41,199 bases of DNA from CAZKHG01 sp964552655 (GTDB taxonomy: Bacteria; Bacteroidota; Bacteroidia; Bacteroidales; Tenuifilaceae), in contig CAZKHG010000028.1 of NCBI GenBank assembly GCA_964552655.1, positions 1 through 41,199 of the forward strand. The letters run 5' to 3'. The notes under the pieces are model-generated. The model did not search any database. It saw only the letters and a list, made by a program, of their open reading frames with translations, and was not told the DNA's origin. A program made the translations under genes and the position numbers. Shown here in pieces: positions 8,315-16,703 of the stretch; position 1 is the stretch's first letter; each line of letters begins with the position of its first letter.

Positions 8315-10417
8315 ATGAAAAGAATAAATAGTACCTTTTTTGTTGGAATGTTACTTGTAATAACATCATGCAACACAACCGATAACCCATTTCTCAAACC
8401 CTTTAGCACTCCATTTGAGACGCCACCTTTCGATCAGATTAAAATTGAGCATTACATGCCTGCAATTATTGAAGGAGTAAAACAGAATAACGCAGAGATT
8501 GAAAAAATTGTCAACAACAGCGATGAACCTACGTTTGAAAATACAATAGCTGCTCTTGATTACAGCGGGGATCTGCTCAACACGGTTACGACCGTTTTCT
8601 ATAACCTCTCCGAAGCAAACACCGATAGTGCAATGCAGTCGCTTGCCAAAGAGATTGCGCCAATTCTCTCAAAACATCGAGATGATATAAACCTCAATCC
8701 TAAACTTTTTAGCCGGGTAAAACAGGTTTACGATAACAGGACAAACCTGAAACTTAACGATGAACAGCTAAAATTGGTTGAAGATTACTACAAAAATTTC
8801 GAGCGGGGCGGGGCTAATCTTCCTTTGGACAAGCAGGAAAGGTTGCGCAAAATAAACAATGATCTTGCTATTCTTTCCCTTGAATTTGGAGAAAACCTGC
8901 TGGCAGAAACCAACGATTATAAAATCTACCTCGATAAAAAAGATGATCTGGCAGGATTACCTGAAGGGGTAATTGCCATGGCTGCTGCTGATGCAAAAAA
9001 TGAAAACCAGGAAGGGAAATGGCTATTCAAAGTTCAGAAACCCAGCATGATCCCCTTTATAACATACTCCGATAAACGAGACCTGCGCGAAAAGCTCTAC
9101 ACAGGTTATTTTATGAGGGGAAATAACAACAATAAACACGATAATAAGGAGGTAATAAAGAAAATTGTGGGCTTAAGGCAGCAGAAAGCAGAACTGCTGG
9201 GCTTCCCTACCTATTCCCATTATGTGCTGGAACGCAATATGTCTAAAGTTCCTGAAAATGTTTACGCTCTTTTAAATAAACTTTGGACACCTGCTTTAAA
9301 AAGGGCCAATATTGAGGTGCAGGATATGCAAAAGGTGATAAATAAGGAAGGTGGCAAATTCAAGCTAGCCTCCTGGGACTGGTGGTACTATGCAGAAAAG
9401 GTTCGTAAGGAAAAGTACGCCTTGGATGAAGAGATGTTGCGCCCCTACTTTTCTTTGGATGGGGTTAAAAAAGGAATTTTTATGCTAACTGAAAAACTTT
9501 ACGGGTTGAAATATATTGAACGAAACGATATCCCCAAATATCACCCTGATGTTCAAACCTACGAGGTTCAGGAGGCAAATGGCAAACATTTGGGGATTCT
9601 GTTCCTCGACTTTTTCCCCCGTGAAAGTAAAGGTGGTGGTGCATGGTGTACCGGATACAGAAGCCAAAAAATTATGCCCGATGGGAAATTTATAACCCCA
9701 GTTGTATCAATTGTTTGCAATTTCACCAAACCTACTGAAACCAAGCCAGCGTTGCTCAGTTTTGATGAAACAGAAACATTCTTTCATGAATTTGGCCATG
9801 CACTCCACGGGTTGATGTCAAATGTCAGCTATCCCGGACTTAGAGGCGTTCCAAGAGATTTTGTTGAATTGCCAAGCCAGATAATGGAGCATTGGGCATC
9901 TGCCCCGGAATACCTTAAGCAATATGCTTTACAATATGAAACCGGAGAACCGATACCCGATGAACTTATTAGAAAAATTGAAGCCAGCAGCCATTTCAAC
10001 CAGGGTTTTGCTACTGTGGAATACCTTGCCGCCTCAATTCTTGACATGGATTACCATACCCTTGACAGTATAACCGCAAAAATCAATGATGTTAATGATT
10101 TTGAGAAAAGATCAATGAATAAGATTGGGCTTATCAAGGAAATACTTCCGCGATACAGAAGTACCTACTTTGCCCACATTTTTGATGGAGGCTACGAAAG
10201 CGGATACTATGCATACATTTGGGCAGAGGTTTTAGATAGCGATACTTTTGAGGCTTTTAAAGAGTCTGGGGATATTTTCAATAAAGAAATTGCAACAAAA
10301 TTCCGTAAAAGAATATTAGAAAGAGGCGGAACCAAAGATGCCATGGAAATGTATAAAGATTTTCGTGGTGCTGAGCCCAAAATTGAACCCTTGCTCAAGA
10401 ACAGGGGGTTATTATAA
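8315..10417 (+). CDS. dcp: M3-family peptidyl-dipeptidase (Dcp-type) lipoprotein
   Basis: The product is a 700-residue zinc metallopeptidase of family M3 that cleaves dipeptides or short fragments from oligopeptides. The signature is FFHEFGHALHG with ligands H491 and H495, catalytic E492 and a downstream Glu in DFVELPSQIMEHW (about 518). The family's C-terminal AHIFDGGYESGYYAYIW loop is present. The N-terminus is a lipoprotein signal (MKRINSTFFVGMLLVITSC, lipobox ITSC with C19), so the enzyme is membrane-anchored in the envelope, as is common in Bacteroidota. Dcp is typically about 680-715 residues, so the gene is full length. It stands alone and ends at a strong terminator. I saw no consensus -7 box upstream. 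Confidence 0.93.
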   Translation: MKRINSTFFVGMLLVITSCNTTDNPFLKPFSTPFETPPFDQIKIEHYMPAIIEGVKQNNAEIEKIVNNSDEPTFENTIAALDYSGDLLNTVTTVFYNLSEANTDSAMQSLAKEIAPILSKHRDDINLNPKLFSRVKQVYDNRTNLKLNDEQLKLVEDYYKNFERGGANLPLDKQERLRKINNDLAILSLEFGENLLAETNDYKIYLDKKDDLAGLPEGVIAMAAADAKNENQEGKWLFKVQKPSMIPFITYSDKRDLREKLYTGYFMRGNNNNKHDNKEVIKKIVGLRQQKAELLGFPTYSHYVLERNMSKVPENVYALLNKLWTPALKRANIEVQDMQKVINKEGGKFKLASWDWWYYAEKVRKEKYALDEEMLRPYFSLDGVKKGIFMLTEKLYGLKYIERNDIPKYHPDVQTYEVQEANGKHLGILFLDFFPRESKGGGAWCTGYRSQKIMPDGKFITPVVSIVCNFTKPTETKPALLSFDETETFFHEFGHALHGLMSNVSYPGLRGVPRDFVELPSQIMEHWASAPEYLKQYALQYETGEPIPDELIRKIEASSHFNQGFATVEYLAASILDMDYHTLDSITAKINDVNDFEKRSMNKIGLIKEILPRYRSTYFAHIFDGGYESGYYAYIWAEVLDSDTFEAFKESGDIFNKEIATKFRKRILERGGTKDAMEMYKDFRGAEPKIEPLLKNRGLL

Positions 10418-10450
10418 TTTCATAAAATGTTGATCAAAATAAATTTTAAA

Positions 10451-10477
10451 CAGCCGGCTTGTCCGGCTGCTTTTTTT
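10451..10477. terminator. Strong hairpin terminator between dcp and the convergent transporter gene
   Basis: A 7-bp GC-rich stem, CAGCCGG (10451-10457) with CCGGCTG (10463-10469), has a 5-base loop and is followed by seven T (10471-10477). It ends dcp and may also act on the minus strand, where a weaker T-rich stretch follows. Confidence 0.88.
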
Positions 10478-10512
10478 AGCTGGCAAACCAGAAAACAAAT
10501 ATGATTATTAAA

Positions 10513-11304
10513 CTAAGCCTTGTTTAATGAGGCTTCTTCAATCAACTCGTGAGCAGCTTCTTTGCCCAGGTATTTATCAATGAAATAGTGCATCCAATAT
10601 ATCACCGGGGTAAGAACAATTGCAATAAAGATTTTATAGAGGTACTGAATTAACCCAACAGAAACAACCTGAATCAGCGTCCAGTTCCCCATCAGGTAAA
10701 AAGCAATAAAAAGGATCAAAAAACTATCAATAAGCTGGGAGATAACCGTTGAGCCTGTTGCCCTCAGCCATAACCATCTGTGTTGGGTAACTAACCTGAT
10801 GTAGTGAAAAGCATAGGCATCAACAAGTTGCCCAACCATGAATGCGGTAATAGAGCCCACACAAATACCCAAACCTTGCCTGAAAATGGTGCTATAGGCA
10901 AAGTCAATGTCAAATGGATTCCCGGCACTATCAATAGAATTATTATTTAACCAGAAATCGGCAGCCGGAGATTTTGTAGCAAAAAAGATAATAATAAAAG
11001 CGTACGATATCAACGCAGCACCTATAATACTTATCTTTTTTACCCCACTGGGGCCAAAATACTCATTGATAATATCGGAAATAATAAAAACGATAGGCCA
11101 TATTATTACGCCAACGCTCATATTCAGGCTTAAGAGTGAATCGCCAATAAAAGGGAGGTTTAATGGTTCAATGTTTAATATCTTCTCAAGAGAAAGTATT
11201 TTGACACCAATAAGCTCGGCAATGATTGCGTTGGCAAGGAAGAAAGTGGATAAAATGATGAAAAGGTTATGTTTCTTCGAAAAAGCTTGGTGATCCTTTT
11301 CCAT
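10513..11304 (-). CDS. Queuosine precursor transporter (YhhQ/VUT family)
   Basis: This 263-residue integral membrane protein has about six hydrophobic helices and belongs to the DUF165/VUT family. Its E. coli member YhhQ imports queuosine precursors (preQ0/preQ1) for tRNA modification. Features typical of the family are an early acidic/Asn patch (IISDIINEYFG), a GLGICVGSITAFMVGQLVDAYAFHYIR segment and WLRATGSTVISQLIDSFLIL before the last helices. Family membership is recognised from these motifs; the substrate is inferred. The C-terminal tail (KEAAHELIEEASLNKA) is cytosolic-looking. A strong promoter at 11328-11357 precedes it. No queuosine-synthesis genes are next to it in this window. Confidence 0.88.
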   Translation of the reverse strand: MEKDHQAFSKKHNLFIILSTFFLANAIIAELIGVKILSLEKILNIEPLNLPFIGDSLLSLNMSVGVIIWPIVFIISDIINEYFGPSGVKKISIIGAALISYAFIIIFFATKSPAADFWLNNNSIDSAGNPFDIDFAYSTIFRQGLGICVGSITAFMVGQLVDAYAFHYIRLVTQHRWLWLRATGSTVISQLIDSFLILFIAFYLMGNWTLIQVVSVGLIQYLYKIFIAIVLTPVIYWMHYFIDKYLGKEAAHELIEEASLNKA

Positions 11305-11327
11305 TTAGTGTTGGTTTTTTATTCAAC

Positions 11328-11357
11328 CAAAGGTATTAAAATAATTAAATAATGCAA
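11328..11357 (-). promoter_or_regulatory. Bacteroidota promoter for the YhhQ-type gene
   Basis: On the minus strand, TTG (11357-11355), a 19-base spacer and TACCTTTG (11335-11328) match the consensus exactly. It gives a leader of about 17 bases before the start at 11304. Confidence 0.72.
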
Positions 11358-11370
11358 TAGTTTCAGGTTT

Positions 11371-11399
11371 TTGATTTATTATATCGCTGTATATCTTTG
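11371..11399 (+). promoter_or_regulatory. Candidate distal promoter of the seven-gene operon
   Basis: TTG (11371-11373), an 18-base spacer and TATCTTTG (11392-11399) form an exact consensus match. It is back-to-back with the divergent promoter for the transporter gene. It would give an unusually long leader of about 155 bases before the ATG at 11563; I see no riboswitch or strong fold in that AT-rich leader. Confidence 0.55.
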
Positions 11400-11486
11400 G
11401 CTTGCATAATTAATTTTCAAACTACCTTAAATTTGCATTGTCGTTTTAAACAAATAAATAAAATAAAAATTATCAGGTTTTACTCA

Positions 11487-11534
11487 TTGAGGCTCTAATC
11501 GTTTTGTACCTTTTCAAAATAAATCATATCTTTA
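11487..11534 (+). promoter_or_regulatory. Candidate proximal promoters of the seven-gene operon
   Basis: Two overlapping near-matches lie close to the ATG at 11563. TTG (11487-11489) with N17 and TACCTTTT (11507-11514) is one; TTG (11504-11506) with N20 and TATCTTTA (11527-11534) is the other. Each differs from TAnnTTTG only at the last base. The second would give a leader of about 22 bases, similar to other genes here. Confidence 0.4.
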
Positions 11535-11562
11535 TTTTTTTTAAGAAAATTTTAGGGTATAA

Positions 11563-14500
11563 ATGAAGTTTTACGAAGCGTTAAACATACGTCGAGAGGA
11601 AGTATCCCCGGTTTCCCTTTTCATTTTTCAATCAGTTTTTCTGGGTGTTTTCCTTGGTGCATTTGATGTTGGGGCAAACACGCTTTTCCTCAAGGTTTTC
11701 GATAACACTATGATATCGAAAGCCTTTGCTGTTTCAGGTTTAATTGGGATTGTACTTACCTCCATCTACTCTTTTGCCCAGGGAAAGATCTTTTTCTCAA
11801 AACTGGCATCAATCAACCTCTTCATAATTTTCCTGTTCACCTTTTTACTTAGGGCGGGATACTATTTTACTGATTCCAAATGGTTAGCGTTTGCACTTTT
11901 TGTAATGATGGGCCCATTGAACATTGTGGCTCTGGTAGGTTTCTGGGGTACTGTCAGCCGAATATTCGATTTACGGCAAGGAAAAAGGTTGTTTGGAATT
12001 ATTGATATGGGGCAAGTATTTGGAGTTATTGTTTGCAGTTGGGCTATTCCCTTTCTGGTAGTTAAAGGCTTCAAGGTTAATAATTTACTATATATCAGCA
12101 CTGTAAGCATATTTATATCTTTTATTATCCAACTTTTTATAAGTACCAGGTATAAAATGCAGCTCCGGACAAAAGCTGAAAAAACCGAAAGGAAAAGCAG
12201 TTTTATTAATACATTCAGAGTTCCATATATCAGAATGATGGCACTTTTTGTAGTGTTCTCTATGCTGGTCGCTTTTTTTATTCACTACCTTTTTTTAGCC
12301 GTTTCCCAAACCCGATTTACCAACCCCGATGAGCTGGCAAAATTCCTGGGAGGATTAATGGGAACCTTAACATTCGTAAGCATACTGATCAAAACATTTG
12401 TTTTTGGCAACATTATGAAAAACTACGGGCTTAAAGTCAGCTTGCTGATATCGCCCGTAATAATGACCATTGTTGTAGTAAGTGCAGCACTTGTTGGGTC
12501 CGTTTTTGGTTATACACTGGAGTCGGCCACTTTTACCTTTTTCTTCCTGTTGATATCCCTAGGAAAACTGTTCCAGAAGGCACTTAAGGATTCCATTGAA
12601 AGCCCATCGTTAAAGATGTTGTACCAGTCGCTCGACCCTTCTGTCAGGTTTGAGGTGCAAGCAAGAGTTGACGGAACGATAAATGAGCTGGCAGCATTCT
12701 CTTCCGGGATATTGCTGATGGCAATCGGAATGATCGGTTACTTTAAACTGATCCATTACACCTATTTCCTAATCGGTATCATATTAGCATGGGGAGTAAT
12801 CACTTACTATTTGTATAAAGGCTACCGTAAAACCCTGCAGTACACACTGATTAAAACTGTAAGAAAGGATAGCAGACATAAAAGAACCCACGAATCTGTC
12901 GAACTTAGGCCCCTAACTCCAGAAATGGTTGGAGCTCAACTTGAGATTATTGAAAAAAGTAAGCCATGGGTAACCGGCTTATTCATTAAAAAGATGCTAA
13001 AGGAAGCCGAAGATCCTTGTATAATTTTACTGCTTAAAAGCATAAGAGACTTATCCATTATTGAGCTTTTACCAGAAGTTGAAAATTTACAAAAGCGACA
13101 TTCCACAGGGGTAGTTGCCGAAGAAATAAACCTAACGATTGGTTTTTTTAACTCCCTGAAAAAAAATTCAACCAACCTTGAAAAAATAAAACAGCTCATC
13201 GCTTCTAAAAGCTTTGAGGATAGAATTTTAGCTGCCAAAATTTTAGGCCTTTCAAATAACACCGAAGTAAAAAACCAGCTGACATTCCTGTTAAGGGATA
13301 TGGTGCCTGCGGTTAAGAAACATGCCATCAGGGCAGCAAAAGGATCCCGATCGAAAGAGCTGATCAGCTTTCTGATCGATTTGCTTGATAAGGAGATGTA
13401 TGCCCCATTGGCACATGCATCGCTTATTGATTCTGGAGAAACAGGGCTGGAGATGCTTGAACAGGCCTACAACAGGTCTCAAGCCTCAGATCAATTCAAG
13501 GAACGGATTCTAAGAATAATACCTGAAACGGGGAGTTCCATAGCGTCAACCTTATTATTCAGCAAGCTGAATTTGCGGTCAAATCATGCACAGGTTATCC
13601 TGGATGGTTTGCTTAAACTCGACTTTACCGCCGATGAAAAGGAGAAGATGAACCTACACCAGAAACTGGTTGAACAAGCAGGAATTTGCGCCTGGAACCT
13701 GAATGCATTTCACCAGTGTCCGCCTGAAAGCAAGATCCCCTACCTAAAGGACGAGCTGGAAGCAAATTATCAAAAAAGTATTCACACCCTTTTTACACTT
13801 CTAAAACTATTGTACGACAAGAACTCCATTGAAGCTGTTTGGGAAAACCTGGAAGCTGGTACCGGGCAAAGTATCTCATTTGCTGTGGAGCTGCTTGATA
13901 CTTTTGTGGAAGAAGACCTCAAGCCTTACCTTGTACCCCTTATTGAAGATATCAGTAATACCAATAAATTGTGGATTCTCGAGAACTATTTCCCACTCAG
14001 AACACTTAACACCATAGAGCTGCTCAAGGCGGTAATCAACAGAGACAATAACCTGATGAGCAAACAGGCCAAGATTTATGCACTTAATGCGTTCAACTAT
14101 ATCGAAAACAAAGACATAAGTGTTGATCTGGTTGCCCAGCTCTTCAACACCGACAGGGTGATGCGCCAGCTTTCAGCTCAAATTATTGAAGGCATTGACA
14201 AATCCAGGTACTTAGAATGCAGAAAACGAATGAATGATAAGCTCAGGGTTGATCTGGACAAACTTCTTTCTCAATTCGAAACTACTGGCATATCGGTAAT
14301 TGAAAGAATTGATTTTTACAAAACCCTTTTTAATGGAAAAGTTGATTCTTCCGATATCACATATCTACTTTATAATGGGGCAGTGGTTAAACCCAGTAAA
14401 GGTAATTTGCTTGATCTGGATTACCTAAAAGGGAAACATCATATACTTTTCATTGAAAAGGGAGATATCAATCTTATAAGTTCCGATGGGTTGATCCGGG

Positions 14501-14679
14501 AGTATAAACGCGGGGAATTCATTAATACTTTACATTTAGGTTCTACCAATATAAAGCTTGAGGCTGAAAATGATGTAGTGATCCATTGCCTTGAATTAGA
14601 TAAGGTGATTAGTGGGGTGTATGACCAGGATTACCTGGTTAAATATTTAGGAGATAACATACTAAGTGATAATATATAG
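11563..14679 (+). CDS. Twelve-TM carrier-like protein fused to HEAT repeats and a cNMP-binding-like C-terminus
   Basis: The product is 1038 residues. Residues 1-430 hold about twelve hydrophobic helices arranged like an MFS or ATP/ADP-translocase (NTT)-type carrier, for example FLGVFLGAFDVGANTLFLKV and PLNIVALVGFWGTVSRIFDL. Residues from about 450 to 920 are soluble and alpha-helical with HEAT-like repeats (DRILAAKILGLS and VKKHAIRAAKGS are clear units). The last 100 residues (HHILFIEKGDINLISSDG, EYKRGEFINTL) resemble a cyclic-nucleotide-binding beta roll, but I see no intact phosphate-binding cassette. A transport substrate is not predictable; a sensory role is equally possible. It is the first gene of a seven-gene run, and the phosphatase gene begins 20 bases after its stop. 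Confidence 0.8.
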   Translation: MKFYEALNIRREEVSPVSLFIFQSVFLGVFLGAFDVGANTLFLKVFDNTMISKAFAVSGLIGIVLTSIYSFAQGKIFFSKLASINLFIIFLFTFLLRAGYYFTDSKWLAFALFVMMGPLNIVALVGFWGTVSRIFDLRQGKRLFGIIDMGQVFGVIVCSWAIPFLVVKGFKVNNLLYISTVSIFISFIIQLFISTRYKMQLRTKAEKTERKSSFINTFRVPYIRMMALFVVFSMLVAFFIHYLFLAVSQTRFTNPDELAKFLGGLMGTLTFVSILIKTFVFGNIMKNYGLKVSLLISPVIMTIVVVSAALVGSVFGYTLESATFTFFFLLISLGKLFQKALKDSIESPSLKMLYQSLDPSVRFEVQARVDGTINELAAFSSGILLMAIGMIGYFKLIHYTYFLIGIILAWGVITYYLYKGYRKTLQYTLIKTVRKDSRHKRTHESVELRPLTPEMVGAQLEIIEKSKPWVTGLFIKKMLKEAEDPCIILLLKSIRDLSIIELLPEVENLQKRHSTGVVAEEINLTIGFFNSLKKNSTNLEKIKQLIASKSFEDRILAAKILGLSNNTEVKNQLTFLLRDMVPAVKKHAIRAAKGSRSKELISFLIDLLDKEMYAPLAHASLIDSGETGLEMLEQAYNRSQASDQFKERILRIIPETGSSIASTLLFSKLNLRSNHAQVILDGLLKLDFTADEKEKMNLHQKLVEQAGICAWNLNAFHQCPPESKIPYLKDELEANYQKSIHTLFTLLKLLYDKNSIEAVWENLEAGTGQSISFAVELLDTFVEEDLKPYLVPLIEDISNTNKLWILENYFPLRTLNTIELLKAVINRDNNLMSKQAKIYALNAFNYIENKDISVDLVAQLFNTDRVMRQLSAQIIEGIDKSRYLECRKRMNDKLRVDLDKLLSQFETTGISVIERIDFYKTLFNGKVDSSDITYLLYNGAVVKPSKGNLLDLDYLKGKHHILFIEKGDINLISSDGLIREYKRGEFINTLHLGSTNIKLEAENDVVIHCLELDKVISGVYDQDYLVKYLGDNILSDNI

Positions 14680-14698
14680 CAATTTAAGTTTTTCAGTT

Positions 14699-16699
14699 AT
14701 GAGACAGACAACCGTTTTTCGCCAGCTAATTTTTAACATTGTTATACCAGTGGTTGTAGCGCTGCTGGTATTAGGAGTTATTAATTTCAGGAACACAAGG
14801 CTAATCCTAAAGGAAGGCAGTAAGGCGAGAAATTTTTTAATTTCGGAAGAGATAACCCAGGTGCTTAATTTTCAGGATATCACCCTATCTGTGCTGGAAG
14901 AGAATATAAACCCAAAACTTGAACAGGTAAGCCAGAAGTTGGCTTTGAACTATTTCCCATCTACAAAAAACATCAGGAGCACCAATCTGAGCAAAATCAG
15001 GAAGGAACTCATGCTGGACTCAACCCTTTACGATTTTTATATAATAGATACCAATGGGATTGTGGTGAATACAACTTTTAAAGAAGATCTTGGGCTCAAC
15101 TTCTTCTCGTTTGGGGAGGAGCATAAAGCCATGATTAAAAAGATATTCAGACAAGGTGAGTTTGTAAATGAAAAGTTTACCATAGAAGCAAAAACAAGAC
15201 GATTAAAAAAGTACACCTACCAACCAACCCTTGATGGGAATTATATCATTGAACTCGGCATATACTCCCAAACGGCAGATGCCATTATTAACACTATCAA
15301 AGAAGCGCTGAATGATATCAGCAAAAAGGAAACTTCCATAGTGTCTGCTGAGCTGTTTATGAATGCCGACAACCCTTTTTCCCTCACCAAAACGGAAGAA
15401 ATAGAACCTAATGAGAAGCTTTTTATTAAGGAGAGGTTTGAGAAGAAGGACAGCTCATTAATTGAGAAAAGAATTAACCGCCGGTTCCTTTCCTACCAGT
15501 ACTTTTTCATGGACTCAAAAAAATCTGAACTTTACAAAGGCTCCGTAATAAGGATTGTTACAGATAAAACCAATGAAATATTCGATGAGTTCCTCAGGCT
15601 TTTAAGCTACATTATAATTTTCATCATTGTACTAGTTATCATCATTTTTGTAATTTACCGCAAGACAAGACTAATTACCAACCCGATAAAGAAGCTGGTT
15701 ACCAATGTAAGCCGGATTGCCGACGGGAACTTAAGCGAACGAGCGGAGGTTTTGGGAAACAACGAAATTGCCACCTTATCACAAAAATTTAATGTGATGA
15801 TTGAACAGCTCGAAGAGCTGTACAATGATCTGGATAAAAAGGTTAAAGAACGCACAGCCGAGGTAGTAGCCCAAAAAGAGGAGATTGAAAGTCAGCGCGA
15901 TGAGCTGGCCAAACAGCGCGATCTGTTAACAGAACAACAGAAGCATATTATGGACAGTATCCAGTATGCAAAACGGTTACAGTATGCCATTCTCCCCACC
16001 GATGAATACATTAAGGAGCTCTTCCCTGAATCGTTCATTCTTTTCCACCCAAAAGATATAGTTAGCGGCGATATCTACTGGTTTTACAACAGCGGTTCAA
16101 AAAAATATTTTTCTGCAATTGACTGTACAGGCCATGGTGTACCCGGCGCCCTTGTTTCGATGGTTGGACATAACTGGCTTGATTACGCGGTTAAAGATTT
16201 GAAATGCGAAATGCCTGTTGACATTTTACAGGCACTGAATACCGGGGTTACCTCAACTTTTAAAGAGAAAGATGAGGATGGTGCAGTAAAAGACGGGATG
16301 GATATCGCGCTTTGCTGCGTTGATTACGACCAGATGAAACTCTATTTTGCCGGGGCTTACAACCCTGCAATTATCATCCGCAATGGGGAGTTGTTCCAGC
16401 TTAAAGGCGATAAATGCCCAATTGGGGCATTCTCCCGCAGGGCTGTTTCCGGTTTCAGAAACCAGGAAATGGATGTACAAAAAGGGGATATGATCTACGT
16501 CTTTTCCGATGGCTACACCGATCAGTTTGGCGGTAACGATAACAGAAAATTCCTAATGACTAACTTCAAACAGCTGCTTGTCAATGTTCACTCCTTACCC
16601 GTTGAACAGCAGAAGGAAAAAATGGAAGCTACACTATTCGATTGGATGAAATACGAGCACCAGCTCGATGACATCCTGGTTATCGGGATAAAAGTATAA
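14699..16699 (+). CDS. Membrane-bound sensor SpoIIE-type PP2C Ser/Thr phosphatase with HAMP domain
   Basis: This 666-residue protein has an N-terminal TM helix (about 8-28) and a roughly 270-residue periplasmic domain of probable sensor (Cache-like) type. A second TM helix (about 302-320), a HAMP domain (321-375), a coiled coil and a SpoIIE/PP2C phosphatase follow. Metal-binding positions are visible: DIVSGD (D453, D458), DCTGHG (D475) and FSDGYTDQFGG (D604), ending in DDILVIG. It should dephosphorylate a Ser/Thr-phosphorylated partner, classically a STAS-type regulator, in response to an envelope signal. I choose ATG 14699 because the earlier ATG at 14666 lies inside the previous gene and adds a poor N-terminus. 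A similar phosphatase domain is encoded at 36158-38701. Confidence 0.9.
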   Translation: MRQTTVFRQLIFNIVIPVVVALLVLGVINFRNTRLILKEGSKARNFLISEEITQVLNFQDITLSVLEENINPKLEQVSQKLALNYFPSTKNIRSTNLSKIRKELMLDSTLYDFYIIDTNGIVVNTTFKEDLGLNFFSFGEEHKAMIKKIFRQGEFVNEKFTIEAKTRRLKKYTYQPTLDGNYIIELGIYSQTADAIINTIKEALNDISKKETSIVSAELFMNADNPFSLTKTEEIEPNEKLFIKERFEKKDSSLIEKRINRRFLSYQYFFMDSKKSELYKGSVIRIVTDKTNEIFDEFLRLLSYIIIFIIVLVIIIFVIYRKTRLITNPIKKLVTNVSRIADGNLSERAEVLGNNEIATLSQKFNVMIEQLEELYNDLDKKVKERTAEVVAQKEEIESQRDELAKQRDLLTEQQKHIMDSIQYAKRLQYAILPTDEYIKELFPESFILFHPKDIVSGDIYWFYNSGSKKYFSAIDCTGHGVPGALVSMVGHNWLDYAVKDLKCEMPVDILQALNTGVTSTFKEKDEDGAVKDGMDIALCCVDYDQMKLYFAGAYNPAIIIRNGELFQLKGDKCPIGAFSRRAVSGFRNQEMDVQKGDMIYVFSDGYTDQFGGNDNRKFLMTNFKQLLVNVHSLPVEQQKEKMEATLFDWMKYEHQLDDILVIGIKV

Positions 16700-16703
16700 A
16701 GCC

